DNA from: Oscillospiraceae bacterium
GTDB lineage: Bacteria > Bacillota > Clostridia > Oscillospirales > Oscillospiraceae
Assembly (NCBI GenBank): GCA_017432615.1
Contig: JAFRIV010000025.1
Span: 1 to 47,968, forward strand
Direction of reading: 5' to 3'
DNA: 47,968 bases
Below the pieces are notes generated by a model that did no database searches, was not told the origin of the DNA, and saw only the letters and a list, made by a program, of their open reading frames with translations. Of this stretch, positions 26,157 to 36,837 are shown piece after piece (within the stretch, counting starts at the first letter, position 1; each line of letters opens with the position of its first letter). Position numbers and translations under genes: made by a program.

Positions 26157-27584
26157 TTATTTTTTAGGCATAAACAAGATCAAAAGCGGATAGATCTCCA
26201 GGCGCCCCGCCAGCATGGTGACAGACATCACCACCTTGGAGAGTGTCGAAAAATCCGCAAAATTATAAGAAGGTCCCACATGGCTCAGCCCCGGCCCCAC
26301 GTTGGAAATGCAGGAAAGGGCTGCCGTAAACGACGTAGTAAAGTCAAACCCGTCAAAAGAGGCTACCAGCGTACAGCCCAGCAGCAGGAAGAGATACAGG
26401 AAAAAGAAAGTCCCGACCGTCGTCAGCACATTGTCCGGCACGCACTTCCCGTCCATTCTTACGCGTTTGACACACCTGGGAGAAATGGTCCTTTTCACAT
26501 CCGCCCCGGATGTTTTGATCAGCAGGATCACACGGGACAGCTTCAGCCCGCCGCCTGTGCTGCCGGCGCAGCCTCCGATAAACATTAAAATGACAAGGAG
26601 CACCTGTATGTACTGCGGCCATTCTGTATAATCCACCGTGCAGAACCCCGCTGTGCTCATAATGGTCATCACATTGAAAAAAGCATTTTTAAGGGTTTCG
26701 CCGAGAGTGCCGTATAAGGAATAGATCCCTGCGGCAATTGCTCCGGTTGCCAGGAGGATGATTGCCACGTACCAGTGCAGTTCCTCACTTTGCAGTGCCG
26801 TTTTGATCTTTCCCTTGACGATGAAGTAAAACAGGTTGAAGTTCATGGCAAACAGCACCAGAAAGGAACTGATCACCATTTCGATATAGTCACTTTGAAA
26901 AGCCGCAATGCTGTTATTTCTTGTTGAGAAACCGCCGGTGCCTGCCGTACCGAATGCATGCAGCAGAGCATCAAAGAAACTCATCCCTCCAAACATAAGA
27001 AACGCTGTTTCGGCGACCGTCAGCCCTGTATACAGCATATACAGGATCTTTGCGGTATCTCCCGCCCGGGGCACCAGCTTTCCTACTACCGGCCCGGGTA
27101 CTTCGGCACGCATGATATGCATGGAATGCTCCCCGCTGAGGGGAAGAATGGCCATCATAAACACCAGCACGCCCATTCCCCCGATCCAGTGCGTAAAGCT
27201 TCTCCAGAAGAGGCACGCATGGGAAAGCCCTTCGATATTATTCAGAATAGAAGCCCCCGTGGTTGTGAAGCCCGACATCGTCTCAAAAAAGGCGTCTACA
27301 TAGAAAGGGATCTCCCCCGAAAAGACAAAAGGCAGCGCTCCGAAAGCGGAGAAAACCACCCAGATCAGCGTAACAGCCACAAAGCCGTCTCTGGCATAGA
27401 TCGTATTCGTTTTCACTTTCAGCCGGGTGAGGCAAAAGCCGGTCAGCCCGGCCAGCCCGGCCGTCACAAGGAAAGCCAGCGGCCTCTCTCTATAGCAAAG
27501 CCCCGCAACAAAGGGCAGCAGCATCAACCCGGCCTCCATCAGAAGAGCCAGGCCGATCATCCTTAAAATCATCCGCCGATTCAT
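26157..27584 (-). CDS. trkH: TrkH/KtrB-type potassium uptake channel subunit
   Basis: A 475-residue membrane protein of the Trk/Ktr potassium transporter superfamily. Four pore repeats are visible: TTGASI near residue 110, GTGGFSTRN near 220, STAGFC near 315 and GCAGSTGGGLK near 340. It should form the pore and be gated by the cytosolic TrkA protein encoded just upstream. Its ATG overlaps the trkA stop by four bases, indicating coupled translation. Confidence 0.94.
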   Translation of the reverse strand: MNRRMILRMIGLALLMEAGLMLLPFVAGLCYRERPLAFLVTAGLAGLTGFCLTRLKVKTNTIYARDGFVAVTLIWVVFSAFGALPFVFSGEIPFYVDAFFETMSGFTTTGASILNNIEGLSHACLFWRSFTHWIGGMGVLVFMMAILPLSGEHSMHIMRAEVPGPVVGKLVPRAGDTAKILYMLYTGLTVAETAFLMFGGMSFFDALLHAFGTAGTGGFSTRNNSIAAFQSDYIEMVISSFLVLFAMNFNLFYFIVKGKIKTALQSEELHWYVAIILLATGAIAAGIYSLYGTLGETLKNAFFNVMTIMSTAGFCTVDYTEWPQYIQVLLVILMFIGGCAGSTGGGLKLSRVILLIKTSGADVKRTISPRCVKRVRMDGKCVPDNVLTTVGTFFFLYLFLLLGCTLVASFDGFDFTTSFTAALSCISNVGPGLSHVGPSYNFADFSTLSKVVMSVTMLAGRLEIYPLLILFMPKK

Positions 27585-28945
27585 GTCGCACCCTTCATGA
27601 TGTCATTGATGGTCTTGATCTTACCGGCTTCTGCCACCAGAATGACATGGTCATTTACCCGGATCTCGGTATTGCCGTCAGCTACCAGGCTCTTTCCCTT
27701 TCGGATGATTGCGGCAATGAGCACGTTGGGGATGAGTTTCATTTCCCGAAGCGGCACTCCGGTGCACTTTGCCTCTTCATTTACAACAAATTCCATTGCC
27801 TCCGCTTTCCCGTCAGCGAGCTTGTAAAGGGTCTCCATGCTGCCTCCGGCTGAATTACTCATGGCGCGCACATACCGTGTGATCTGCTGTACCACGATCT
27901 TCTTCGGGATCACAATGCTGTCCAGCTCCTGTCCGGTAAAAATCTCCGCAAAATGTTCATGATGAATACGGGTCACCACCTTTGCCACCCCGCAATGCCG
28001 GGCGTAGATGGAGGTAATGATATTGTCCGCATCATCCTTTTCTATGGCCACACAGCCGTCGGCATCCTGGAGGCCTTCCTCGAGCAGCACTTCACTGCGG
28101 GAAGAATTGCCGCAGATGATTCGGGCCTCCGGAAGGATTTCACAGAGCTCTTCACATCGTTCTCTGCTGCGCTCCACCAGGGAAACCTTGATCCCGTTTT
28201 CCAGCAGTATTCCGGCAAGGTAGGTTCCGGATCTCCCCCCACCGATGATCATCACATCCCGTACCGGACGGATATAAGCTCCCGCCGCCATGAAAAACCT
28301 CCGCATCTCGCCGGATGCACCCATGATGCTCAGGGCATCCCCGGGCTGCAGCACAAAATCGCCGCCGGGGATAATAGCTTTCCCGTCTCTTTCAGCAAGG
28401 CTGACCAGAACTTTTGCCCCGAAGCGCTTCTGCAGCTCGTGCAGGGCAAGCCCGTCCAGCGCACTCCCAGGCTGTACGCGATGCTCCACGATTTCCAAAC
28501 TGCCCTTCGAGAAAGCATCTACCCGTGCAGCGCTTGGAAAGCGCAGAATGCGGGAAACTTCTTTTGCACATTCGTATTCCGGATTGAACAGCTGTGAGAT
28601 ACCGAGGGCATCCCGCAGAAACTCCGTTTTCCCGAGATAGCCCGTGTCGCGCACGCGGGCGACAACATGCCCGGTGCCGAGTTTTCTTGCCGAGATCCCG
28701 CACACCATATTCACTTCGTCCTGCTCGGTGGCAGCAATCAGCAGCTGTGCTTCCCCGGCTCCGGCCTCCTTCAGAACGTCCGGATCCGTGGCGCTGCCTT
28801 CCAGGCAGATCACATCGAGATCGTTGGAGATGTGGGTAAGCGTCTCCACGTCTCTGTCGATCACCGTAACATCGTGCCCTTCCCGGGAAAGCGCTTCCGC
28901 TAAAGACCCGCCGATCCTCCCGGCACCTGCAATAATGATTTTCAT
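27581..28945 (-). CDS. trkA: TrkA, potassium channel gating subunit
   Basis: A 454-residue cytosolic protein with two RCK units. Each has a Rossmann NAD-binding fold (MKIIIAGAGRIGGSLAEAL at 1 and VMIIGGGRSGTYLAGILL near 231) followed by a TrkA-C regulatory domain. The conserved VIDRD and VERSR strand ends would contact the nucleotide ribose. It opens or closes the pore encoded by the next gene in response to nucleotides. The ATG at 28945 follows TTTGGAG. Confidence 0.95.
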   Translation of the reverse strand: MKIIIAGAGRIGGSLAEALSREGHDVTVIDRDVETLTHISNDLDVICLEGSATDPDVLKEAGAGEAQLLIAATEQDEVNMVCGISARKLGTGHVVARVRDTGYLGKTEFLRDALGISQLFNPEYECAKEVSRILRFPSAARVDAFSKGSLEIVEHRVQPGSALDGLALHELQKRFGAKVLVSLAERDGKAIIPGGDFVLQPGDALSIMGASGEMRRFFMAAGAYIRPVRDVMIIGGGRSGTYLAGILLENGIKVSLVERSRERCEELCEILPEARIICGNSSRSEVLLEEGLQDADGCVAIEKDDADNIITSIYARHCGVAKVVTRIHHEHFAEIFTGQELDSIVIPKKIVVQQITRYVRAMSNSAGGSMETLYKLADGKAEAMEFVVNEEAKCTGVPLREMKLIPNVLIAAIIRKGKSLVADGNTEIRVNDHVILVAEAGKIKTINDIMKGAT

Positions 28946-28985
28946 CGCTGCATTTCTCCAAACTGCGTTCAGAATTTATAGCGCT

Positions 28986-29014
28986 ATTATAGCAAAGGAG
29001 CGGAAAACGGGCAA
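28986..29014 (-). promoter_or_regulatory. Promoter of the trkA-trkH-ispE operon
   Basis: Minus strand: TTGCCC (29009-29014), 17-base spacer, TATAAT (28986-28991), about 40 bases before trkA. Confidence 0.75.
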
Positions 29015-29119
29015 GCGGTTTTTCACGGAGTATCCGGTTTCTGCTCGGTCCTGCTTTTTTTGTAGAAATAGGCGCTGAATTATGGTATGATTTTCCCAGC
29101 GACTGAACAGGAGGCGGAC

Positions 29120-29869
29120 ATGGAAAACGATGATTTGATCCGGCGGGTGCAGGATCTGGCCGGAAGATGCGAGAGACAGGGCTGTATGACCAACACTTCC
29201 TTTCTCACCCCGGCGGAATGTTTTACGCTGCGGCAGCTCAACCTCGCTCTCGGAGAGGTGAAGATGGTACTCTCCGGCGGCAAAGCCGGCTGTGAACGGC
29301 AGGTAGCCTTTTTCCTGCCTTATTATATGGAGGAAGAGGATGTTGCCGTGGAGGACGTGATCAAAGCCGTCCGCATCCGCGCGTTTTTCGGTGCACCCGG
29401 TCACAGAGACTATCTGGGGGCGATCCTCGGTCTCGGCATTGAGAGGAACCGGGTCGGAGACATTCTCCTTTATGACGATGGTGCCGCGGTGTTCTGCCTT
29501 ACCGGTGTTGCGCCGGCATTGCTGACGGATCTGGAAAAGGTCGGAAGGACCGGCGTAAAAACGGAGGAAATTCCCCTCTCCGCCGTACCGGACGTACCAA
29601 AAGCTGTGAAAACAATGCATTTTACCGTAAAAAGCCTTCGTCTTGACGCCGTCACCGGGGATCTGTTCGGTCTGTCGCGTACTTCCGCTGCAGAGATGAT
29701 CCGCCTGGGACTTGTTTCTCTCAATTACTCCGTGTGTGAGAAACCGGATGCGCCGATCTGGGAGGGGGATGTGCTGTCGATTCGCGGCAAAGGGAAGGGT
29801 GCGGTAACGCAGATAGGCGGTCGCTCCCGGAAAGACCGTCTGTTCATTGAAGCGGAACTCTGGCTGTAA
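29120..29869 (+). CDS. ylmH: YlmH-like S4-domain RNA-binding protein
   Basis: A 249-residue protein. The N-terminal two thirds match the YlmH family, with the AFFGAPGHRDYLGAILGLGIER segment. The C-terminus is an S4 RNA-binding domain (RLDAVTGDLFGLSRTSAAEM... then GDVLSIRGKGKG). YlmH relatives bind the 50S subunit with peptidyl-tRNA in ribosome rescue and are otherwise found near division genes. Here it stands apart from the sep/div cluster and just ahead of addB. The ATG at 29120 follows AGGAGG. Confidence 0.9.
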   Translation: MENDDLIRRVQDLAGRCERQGCMTNTSFLTPAECFTLRQLNLALGEVKMVLSGGKAGCERQVAFFLPYYMEEEDVAVEDVIKAVRIRAFFGAPGHRDYLGAILGLGIERNRVGDILLYDDGAAVFCLTGVAPALLTDLEKVGRTGVKTEEIPLSAVPDVPKAVKTMHFTVKSLRLDAVTGDLFGLSRTSAAEMIRLGLVSLNYSVCEKPDAPIWEGDVLSIRGKGKGAVTQIGGRSRKDRLFIEAELWL

Positions 29870-29885
29870 AAAAGAGGATATTACA

Positions 29886-32800
29886 ATGCTGAAACTGATC
29901 ATCGGAAAAGCAGGTACAGGGAAAACTTCCGCCATCAATCAGGAGATATGCGCATCTGTGCTGGCACGGAAGGGCAAACGGATCCTGATCGTGCCGGAGC
30001 AATACAGCCATGAGGCAGAGCGGGAGCTTTGCCGCGTGTGCGGCGATACACTGTCCCGCTATGCCGAAGTGCTGAGTTTTACCGGTCTTGCGAGGAAAAG
30101 TGCATCCGCAGTGGGCGGTCTCGCCGTATCCTACCTGGACGAGGGCGGACGGGCTCTGTGCATGGCTCAGGCCATGAAGATTGTCGGCAGCAGGCTTTCT
30201 TACTTCCGCAGCGCTGTTTCCCGGCCGGAACTGCAGAACATGCTGCTCTCCTCCATAGAGCGTATGAAGCTGTCCCATGTAACGACGGACATGCTGATAG
30301 ATGCTTCTTTGAACTGCGGCGGCCTGCTCGGCCGAAAGCTGGATGACCTTGCCATGATTACCGACGCTTATACTGCAGTTCTCAGCGCCTCCCGTGCAGA
30401 TCCGGCCGACGCGCTTTCTTCCCTTTCCGAAGCGATCGCTCAGGGATTTCTCTCAAAGGAACATGTGATTTTTGCAGACGGATTTACGGATTTTACCGGT
30501 GCAGAACTCTCCGTTTTGCGTGCTGTTCTTGCTAAAGGCGCCATGCTCACCGTCTGCCTGACGCTGGACGACATCAACCAAGGAAATGAGATTTTTTCTC
30601 TGCCCCGCAGCAGCGCGCGCAAGCTTCTCCGTTTTTCTGAGGAACTGGGCATTCCCTCTGAAGTCATTAAAACAGACGGGGATACGGCTTCTTACGCCCT
30701 TCCTCTGCGCCGATATTCCGAACATCTCTTTTCCTATACCGGAGAAGTGTTTCCCCACGAAGGAGAGATCGAGCTGTACCGGGCTCAGGACATGCTGTCT
30801 GAATGTGAAGCCGCCGCCGCAAAGGTGCTCTCGCTGGTGCGTGATAAGCAGTATCGCTGGCATGACATAGCCATAGCGATCCGCGGGTTTGACGAATATG
30901 CCTCTCTTCTGGAGAGTACGTTTGAGGAATACGGTATCCCGCTGTTCACCGCCCATAAAAACAGTGCCGCCACGCGGCCGCTGATTGTTTTTCTCTCCTG
31001 CGCTTTTTCCATTCTGAACAGCGGCTGGCGCAGTGATGATGTGATCCGCTACCTTGGCACGGGCTTCACGGGGCTTTCGCGGGAAGAATGCGACCTATTA
31101 TCCGATTATATCTACCTCTGGGACCTCAAAGAAAACGACTGGAAACGGCATCAGCCCTGGGAACAGTCGCCCTTCGGCTATGACAATCGGACCCGCGAGG
31201 ATCTTTCGGAACGTCTGCAGCAGATCAATGCCCTACGGAATCGAATCGCCGCACCGCTTCTTGCGCTCGGCCGGCGTACCGACCGATGCTGCCGCGTTGC
31301 TGACCAGATCCGTGCACTCACCGCTTTCCTGCAGGATACCCGTCTGCCGGAACAGCTGAAGGATCGCAGCATCCGCCTGCGGGAAAACGGGAAGGCTGCG
31401 GAAGCAGACGAAATGCGCCAGCTGTGGGATATCCTCATATCCGCCATGGAACAGACACAGCTGATCCTCGGGGAAGCCGAAATGCAGCGGGAAGAGTTTT
31501 CGAAGCTCTTTCTGATCATGCTTTCGCGCTACAGCGTCGGCACGATCCCTGTTTCCCTCGATGCCGTTACAGCCGGTGATTTTGACCGCATGCGCCGCCG
31601 CAATATCCGGGTGCTTCTGGTATTGGGCGCAGATGACGCGCATCTCCCCTCTCCGAATACGCGGCCCGATATTTTTTCAGAAGATGAACTTGAACAGCTC
31701 AGCGAGACCCCTGCCGCCTTCGGGGAAAAGCCGGAAAATGAAATGTGGCGGGAAGCCCTGCAGATCTACAACTGTCTCTCCCTCCCGTCCGACAGGCTGA
31801 TTCTCTCCTATCCCGCTCTGGATCGGGACGGAAATGAGACCCGCCCCTCTCTTGTTATGCAGACAGCCGGGCGTCTGTTTGGCCTTCCCGTCGCAGAACT
31901 CTCTCCCGGAGAAGCCGCCCTTGCTGCTGCCCGCCCCGCCTTTCGTCTGGCCGTTTCAGGAGAAGGTGCAGCCGGGAAGGCAGCCGCCCGGTACTTTTCG
32001 GAAGAATGCGGACAGGATCTTGCTTCTATCCGAACTGCAGCCGACGGCCTGCGCACCTCCCTTTCCCCGGCAGCCGCACAGTCCCTGTACGGCAAAAAAC
32101 TGAGAGTCAGTGCTTCGGCGGCGGAGAAATTTTTTTCCTGCCGTTATGCCTATTTCTGTGAATTCGGGCTGAAAGCCAGGCCGTTTCGCAGGGCATCGTT
32201 CTCCGCACCGGAGCTTGGCAACTTTACCCATTACGTGCTGCAGCATACTGCGCAGGAAGTGACGCTCCGCGGCGGTTTTCAGGCAGTGGAGGACGAAGAA
32301 GTTGCCGATCTTGCCAGGCAGGCCGTTGCTTCCTACGAGCGGGAGGTGCTGAATACCCTCTCGGAAAAAAGTGAGCGGTTTCGATATCTGTTTCACCGTT
32401 TGTCCGGTGACGTTGTGCAGGTTGCCTCCGACATGGCGCGGGAACTGCGTTCTTCCCTGTTTGTTCCGCTTCAGTTTGAATTCAATTTCAAACAGCTCGG
32501 CCAGCCGCTGACCCTTACAACCCACAAGGAGCAGAGCACCCTCAGCATAAGCGGGATTGCCGACCGAATCGACGGCTGGGAGCATGACGGCAAGGTCTAT
32601 CTCCGTGTGTTTGACTATAAGACCGGCCGAAAAGAATTTTCGTTTACAGATCTCTGGTACGGCATCAGCCTGCAGCTTATTCTGTATCTTTACGCGCTCT
32701 GTCTTCATCCCGAAGCGACCTGCCGCGTCCTCGGTCTGGCGGAGGGGACCTCTCTTCTCCCTGCCGGAGCGGTTTATGCCCCGGCTGCGAGCCGTTATGT

Positions 32801-33242
32801 CAGCGCCGAGCCCCTTGATTCGGAGGAGAAAATCGCTTCCCTGCACCGGAAAGAGAAAAAACGAAGCGGCATTGTGATTTATGAAGACGATCTCCCTGAT
32901 GCCTGGGAAACCGATCCGGCCAAGCCGTACAGCCCGTTCAAAGTGGGGAAAAACGGCAGCCTGTCCGGAGAAGGGCTTCTGTCCGGCGATCAGTTCGAAC
33001 AGCTGTATCACCACATCACCTCGCTTCTTGCCGAGATGGCAAATGCGATCCGTGACGGATCGATCACTGCAGATCCCTATGAAAAAAGCAACGGCACTTC
33101 CCCCTGCCGCAACTGTTTTTTCCGGGAAGCCTGCGGTTTCCGGGACGGGGAAAACGGAGAGAGCTACCGCCCGCTCCGGGACATGAAGCCTGAAGCCGTT
33201 TTATCCGCACTGACAGAGGAGGAAGAAACCCATGCCTTTTGA
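29886..33242 (+). CDS. addB: AddB subunit of the AddAB helicase-nuclease
   Basis: A 1118-residue protein. The Walker A motif GKAGTGKT is at residue 7. A PD-(D/E)XK nuclease domain lies near the C-terminus (VFDYKTGRKEF). Four cysteines for the iron-sulfur staple are visible: one in FSCRYAYFC and three in CRNCFFREAC (C-x2-C-x5-C). AddAB processes double-strand ends for RecA-dependent repair. The ATG at 29886 follows AAGAGGA, 16 bases after ylmH. It overlaps addA by 11 bases. Confidence 0.96.
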   Translation: MLKLIIGKAGTGKTSAINQEICASVLARKGKRILIVPEQYSHEAERELCRVCGDTLSRYAEVLSFTGLARKSASAVGGLAVSYLDEGGRALCMAQAMKIVGSRLSYFRSAVSRPELQNMLLSSIERMKLSHVTTDMLIDASLNCGGLLGRKLDDLAMITDAYTAVLSASRADPADALSSLSEAIAQGFLSKEHVIFADGFTDFTGAELSVLRAVLAKGAMLTVCLTLDDINQGNEIFSLPRSSARKLLRFSEELGIPSEVIKTDGDTASYALPLRRYSEHLFSYTGEVFPHEGEIELYRAQDMLSECEAAAAKVLSLVRDKQYRWHDIAIAIRGFDEYASLLESTFEEYGIPLFTAHKNSAATRPLIVFLSCAFSILNSGWRSDDVIRYLGTGFTGLSREECDLLSDYIYLWDLKENDWKRHQPWEQSPFGYDNRTREDLSERLQQINALRNRIAAPLLALGRRTDRCCRVADQIRALTAFLQDTRLPEQLKDRSIRLRENGKAAEADEMRQLWDILISAMEQTQLILGEAEMQREEFSKLFLIMLSRYSVGTIPVSLDAVTAGDFDRMRRRNIRVLLVLGADDAHLPSPNTRPDIFSEDELEQLSETPAAFGEKPENEMWREALQIYNCLSLPSDRLILSYPALDRDGNETRPSLVMQTAGRLFGLPVAELSPGEAALAAARPAFRLAVSGEGAAGKAAARYFSEECGQDLASIRTAADGLRTSLSPAAAQSLYGKKLRVSASAAEKFFSCRYAYFCEFGLKARPFRRASFSAPELGNFTHYVLQHTAQEVTLRGGFQAVEDEEVADLARQAVASYEREVLNTLSEKSERFRYLFHRLSGDVVQVASDMARELRSSLFVPLQFEFNFKQLGQPLTLTTHKEQSTLSISGIADRIDGWEHDGKVYLRVFDYKTGRKEFSFTDLWYGISLQLILYLYALCLHPEATCRVLGLAEGTSLLPAGAVYAPAASRYVSAEPLDSEEKIASLHRKEKKRSGIVIYEDDLPDAWETDPAKPYSPFKVGKNGSLSGEGLLSGDQFEQLYHHITSLLAEMANAIRDGSITADPYEKSNGTSPCRNCFFREACGFRDGENGESYRPLRDMKPEAVLSALTEEEETHAF

Positions 33243-36200
33243 ACCGACGCCCTCCCAAAAAGAAGCTATTGAATCACGCGGCAGCACCCTGCTCGTTTCC
33301 GCAGGAGCCGGCAGCGGGAAGACCCGTGTGCTGACCGAGCGGCTGATGCGCTATCTGTGTGATGCAGAACATCCGGTAAGCATTACTCGCTTCGTGGTGA
33401 TTACCTTCACACAGGCAGCTGCCGCAGAACTGCGCGGCAGGATCACTGACGAACTGAGCCGTGCCATTGCAGCGGAGTCCCGGTCTGACCGGCCGAATAC
33501 CTCGCTGGTGACGCATCTTCGCCGGCAGCAGGTGCTTTGCGGCAAAGCACAGATTGGCACGATCCATGCTTTCTGCTCCTCCCTGCTGCGGGAAAACGCG
33601 CAGGCGCTCTCCCTCCCTTCGGATTTTAAGATCCTCAGCGATGAACGGGCGGAAGCCATGAAACTCACTGCGCTGGAACAGGTACTGGATGAGCGCTATC
33701 AGGATCTGTCAGCCTATCCCGGATTTGAAACCCTGGTCAATACCGTCGGGACGGGTCGGGACGACAGCCGCCTTTCTGAACTGACTCTGCAGCTGTATGA
33801 AAAAATGCAGTGTCACAGCGATCCCCGGCAGTGGGCGGAAAGCCGTGTGGCGATCCTCCGGGAGGACAGGGCAGACGTCGGCACAACACCGTGGGGAAGG
33901 GAGATCCTCTCCCGCTGCATTTCTTCCGCCCGATACTGGGCAGAGGAGCTTGACCGGGTGATTGCCTCCGCAGCCGAAGATGAAATCATACGCCAGGCCT
34001 ACCTCCCTTCCCTTGCGGATACCGCTGACGGGATCCGGGAACTGCTGCGGGCGCTTTCCTCCGGCTGGGATGCTGCCCGTGCCTGCCCTGCCGTGCCCTT
34101 CCCCGCTTTCCACGGTGTCAAAAAAGATTACGCCCCTCCCCTCAAAGACTATGTCAAAGCCCGACGGGATGCCTGCAAAAAAGCCATGGGAAAAATAACC
34201 GGGCTACTCTATGCTGATTCCGCCACGCTCACGGCGGAACTGCATCTGACAGCTCCGGCTATGGAGGCACTGCTGCGCCTTACGCTGGATTTTGAAAAAA
34301 AATACACTGCGCAAAAACGCAGTGCCGCACGGCTGGATTATTCCGATCTGGAGCACCTGACCGCAAGCCTTCTCCTGCAGCCGGACGGCTCTCCCACTGC
34401 TCTTGCCCGGGTACTTTCCAAGCGGTATGAAGAGATCATGGTGGATGAATACCAGGATGTCAGCCGTGTCCAGGATGATATCTTCCGTGCGCTTTCCCGG
34501 GAAGGGAAAAATCTGTTCTTTGTCGGCGATGTCAAACAGGCGATCTACCGGTTTCGGCTTGCCGATCCGGAGATCTTCAACGAAAAATACAGGAGCTATC
34601 CTGTTCATGCCGACGCAGAGCCCGGCAGCCCCGGCAAGATCCTGCTCCGGGAGAATTTCCGCTCACGGCGTGAGATCATCCAGGCTGCCAACAGTGTATT
34701 TTCCCGCTGCATGACGCCGGAACTCGGTGAGATCCGGTATGACGCCGATGCGGCGTTGATCTACGGTGCCCGTGATTATTCCGGTGAGGTGCCTCTCCCG
34801 GAAGTGCACCTCTTTCCTCTTCCCGCACAGGAGGACGGGGAGAGAGCAGCAGAGAAAAGCGATTTTGAGGCAGAGTGCGTCGCCCGGATGATTGAAGAAC
34901 TGATCGTTTCACAGTTCCCGATCCGGACGCAAACCGGCTCCCGGCCGGTCGGTTACGGGGATATCGTTATTTTGCTGCGCAGCGCAAACAGTGTGGGCGG
35001 CGCTTACCGCAAAGCCCTGCGCGCGCACAACATCCCGGTAGTCAGCGGGCAGGGGGGCGGTCTGTTTGAAACGCGGGAAGCCTCTTTCGTTCTCTCTTTC
35101 CTGCATGTGCTGGATAACCCCCGCAGCGACATTTCGATGATTGCGGTGTTATCCTCCCCGGTTTTTCGCTTCAGCGCTGACGACCTTGCCCGGATCCGCG
35201 CTGCCGCGGCCGACGGCTGCTTTTACGAGGCGGTAAGATCAGCCTCCGAAGAAAATGAAAAGGCACGGCAGTTTCTCTCCGCGCTGGATTCTCTGCGGGA
35301 TGAAGCCCCGGATCTGCCCATGAAAAAACTGCTGTGGAAGATCTATACCGAAACTGATCTGCTCACCATTTGCAGTGCCATGCCGGACGGGAGAAACCGC
35401 TGCGCCAACCTGATGCAGCTGCTCGCCCTGGCGCAGCAGTTTGAGGAAGAAGGTATTTTCGGTCTGCATGCCTTTGTCTGCCATCTTGACCGCATGAAAG
35501 AAAAAAACACTGCTTCACCCGCTGCGCTGGGAGAAACATCCGCAGTGCAGATCTACAGCATTCACCGTTCCAAAGGGCTGGAATTTCCCGTTGTTTTTCT
35601 CTGCGACACAGCACGCAAATTCAACCTTCGCGACAGCATGGAGACCGTCCTGGTCCATCCTGAGCTTGGGCTCGGCCCGAAGCTTGTGGATAACCGGCTT
35701 TATGTTCAGCGGCCTACCGTCGCGCGAAAAGCCATCGCCATGCGGCTGCGCCGGGAAGCGCTTTCCGAAGAAATGCGGCTGCAGTATGTCGCCCTCACAC
35801 GGGCAAAAGAACGGCTGTTTATTACCGCAGCCGTCAAAGAACCCGATGCAATGCTTTCCAAGCTGTGCACCATCCTCCCGAAACGCGAAACGGTGATCGA
35901 TCCGGAAGCGCTTTCCGAAGCTGCAGCTCCGGTGGAATGGTTTGCTGCCGCTGCCCTGGCCGATCGGGAGGAACATCTTCATCTCATCCGCGGGATCCCG
36001 GTTCCGCAGGAGGCGTGTACCGATACTGCTTCTGCGGAGCTGCCGGAAGACGATGCTGACGTTTCAGAAGTTCTGGAGGCGCTGCGAAAAAATCTGGCCT
36101 TTTCCTATCCGTATTCGGAAACGGAAAAACTGCCGTCCAAAATCACCGCAACAGAGCTGAAACATTCCGAATTCAAACCGCCGGAAGAGGAAGATGCCGC

Positions 36201-36783
36201 CGCGCTGATTTCCTCCGACACCAGGCAGCACTTTTTCCGCCTGCCGGATCTCTCCGGAGAAGATCGCCCGCTCACCGCGGCAGAGCGCGGGATTGCCACC
36301 CACCTTGCACTCCAGTATATGGATCTGCACGATGCCGATACGCCTGACGGTGTGCATCGGGAGATCCTTCGCCTGACTGAGCAGCAGTTTCTCTCTCCCC
36401 GTCAGGCTGATGCAGTGCGTGAGGATGCGATCCTGCAGCTGTTTCGTTCCGAGATCGGCAGGCAGATCCTGACCGCTGACAAACTGCACCGGGAATTTCG
36501 TTTTTCTCTGCTCTGTCCGGCGTCAGATCTTCTTGCAGTTTCCTCCCGGGATGAAATATTGCTGCAGGGCGTGGTCGACTGCTGCATTGAAACGCCGGAA
36601 GATCTTCTTATCATTGACTATAAGACCGACCATGTTTTTACTGAAGTTCAGATTGCTTCCCGCTGTACGCTGTATGCCAGTCAGCTTCGGGCATATGCCC
36701 TTGCCCTCTCCCGTATTTTTGAAAAGCCGGTACGAAAATGCGTACTGTACTTTCTCTCCTGCGGAAAGGCTGTTTCCGCTTGA
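33232..36783 (+). CDS. addA: AddA helicase-nuclease subunit
   Basis: A 1183-residue UvrD-family helicase with a C-terminal nuclease. Helicase motif I is SAGAGSGKT near residue 23, motif II MVDEYQDVS near 402, and motif IV-VI regions include IYSIHRSKGLEFPVVF and MRLQYVALTRAKERL. The nuclease motif is IIDYKTDHV. It partners with AddB encoded just before it. A strong hairpin follows the gene. Confidence 0.97.
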   Translation: MPFEPTPSQKEAIESRGSTLLVSAGAGSGKTRVLTERLMRYLCDAEHPVSITRFVVITFTQAAAAELRGRITDELSRAIAAESRSDRPNTSLVTHLRRQQVLCGKAQIGTIHAFCSSLLRENAQALSLPSDFKILSDERAEAMKLTALEQVLDERYQDLSAYPGFETLVNTVGTGRDDSRLSELTLQLYEKMQCHSDPRQWAESRVAILREDRADVGTTPWGREILSRCISSARYWAEELDRVIASAAEDEIIRQAYLPSLADTADGIRELLRALSSGWDAARACPAVPFPAFHGVKKDYAPPLKDYVKARRDACKKAMGKITGLLYADSATLTAELHLTAPAMEALLRLTLDFEKKYTAQKRSAARLDYSDLEHLTASLLLQPDGSPTALARVLSKRYEEIMVDEYQDVSRVQDDIFRALSREGKNLFFVGDVKQAIYRFRLADPEIFNEKYRSYPVHADAEPGSPGKILLRENFRSRREIIQAANSVFSRCMTPELGEIRYDADAALIYGARDYSGEVPLPEVHLFPLPAQEDGERAAEKSDFEAECVARMIEELIVSQFPIRTQTGSRPVGYGDIVILLRSANSVGGAYRKALRAHNIPVVSGQGGGLFETREASFVLSFLHVLDNPRSDISMIAVLSSPVFRFSADDLARIRAAAADGCFYEAVRSASEENEKARQFLSALDSLRDEAPDLPMKKLLWKIYTETDLLTICSAMPDGRNRCANLMQLLALAQQFEEEGIFGLHAFVCHLDRMKEKNTASPAALGETSAVQIYSIHRSKGLEFPVVFLCDTARKFNLRDSMETVLVHPELGLGPKLVDNRLYVQRPTVARKAIAMRLRREALSEEMRLQYVALTRAKERLFITAAVKEPDAMLSKLCTILPKRETVIDPEALSEAAAPVEWFAAAALADREEHLHLIRGIPVPQEACTDTASAELPEDDADVSEVLEALRKNLAFSYPYSETEKLPSKITATELKHSEFKPPEEEDAAALISSDTRQHFFRLPDLSGEDRPLTAAERGIATHLALQYMDLHDADTPDGVHREILRLTEQQFLSPRQADAVREDAILQLFRSEIGRQILTADKLHREFRFSLLCPASDLLAVSSRDEILLQGVVDCCIETPEDLLIIDYKTDHVFTEVQIASRCTLYASQLRAYALALSRIFEKPVRKCVLYFLSCGKAVSA

Positions 36784-36804
36784 AAAACATCGCATAATGA
36801 AAAC

Positions 36805-36830
36805 AGGGGAGCGGTTTTGGCCGCTCCCCT
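36805..36830. terminator. Bidirectional terminator
   Basis: AGGGGAGCGG pairs with CCGCTCCCCT around a short loop, between addA and the converging membrane operon. Confidence 0.8.
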
Positions 36831-36837
36831 CGGAATT

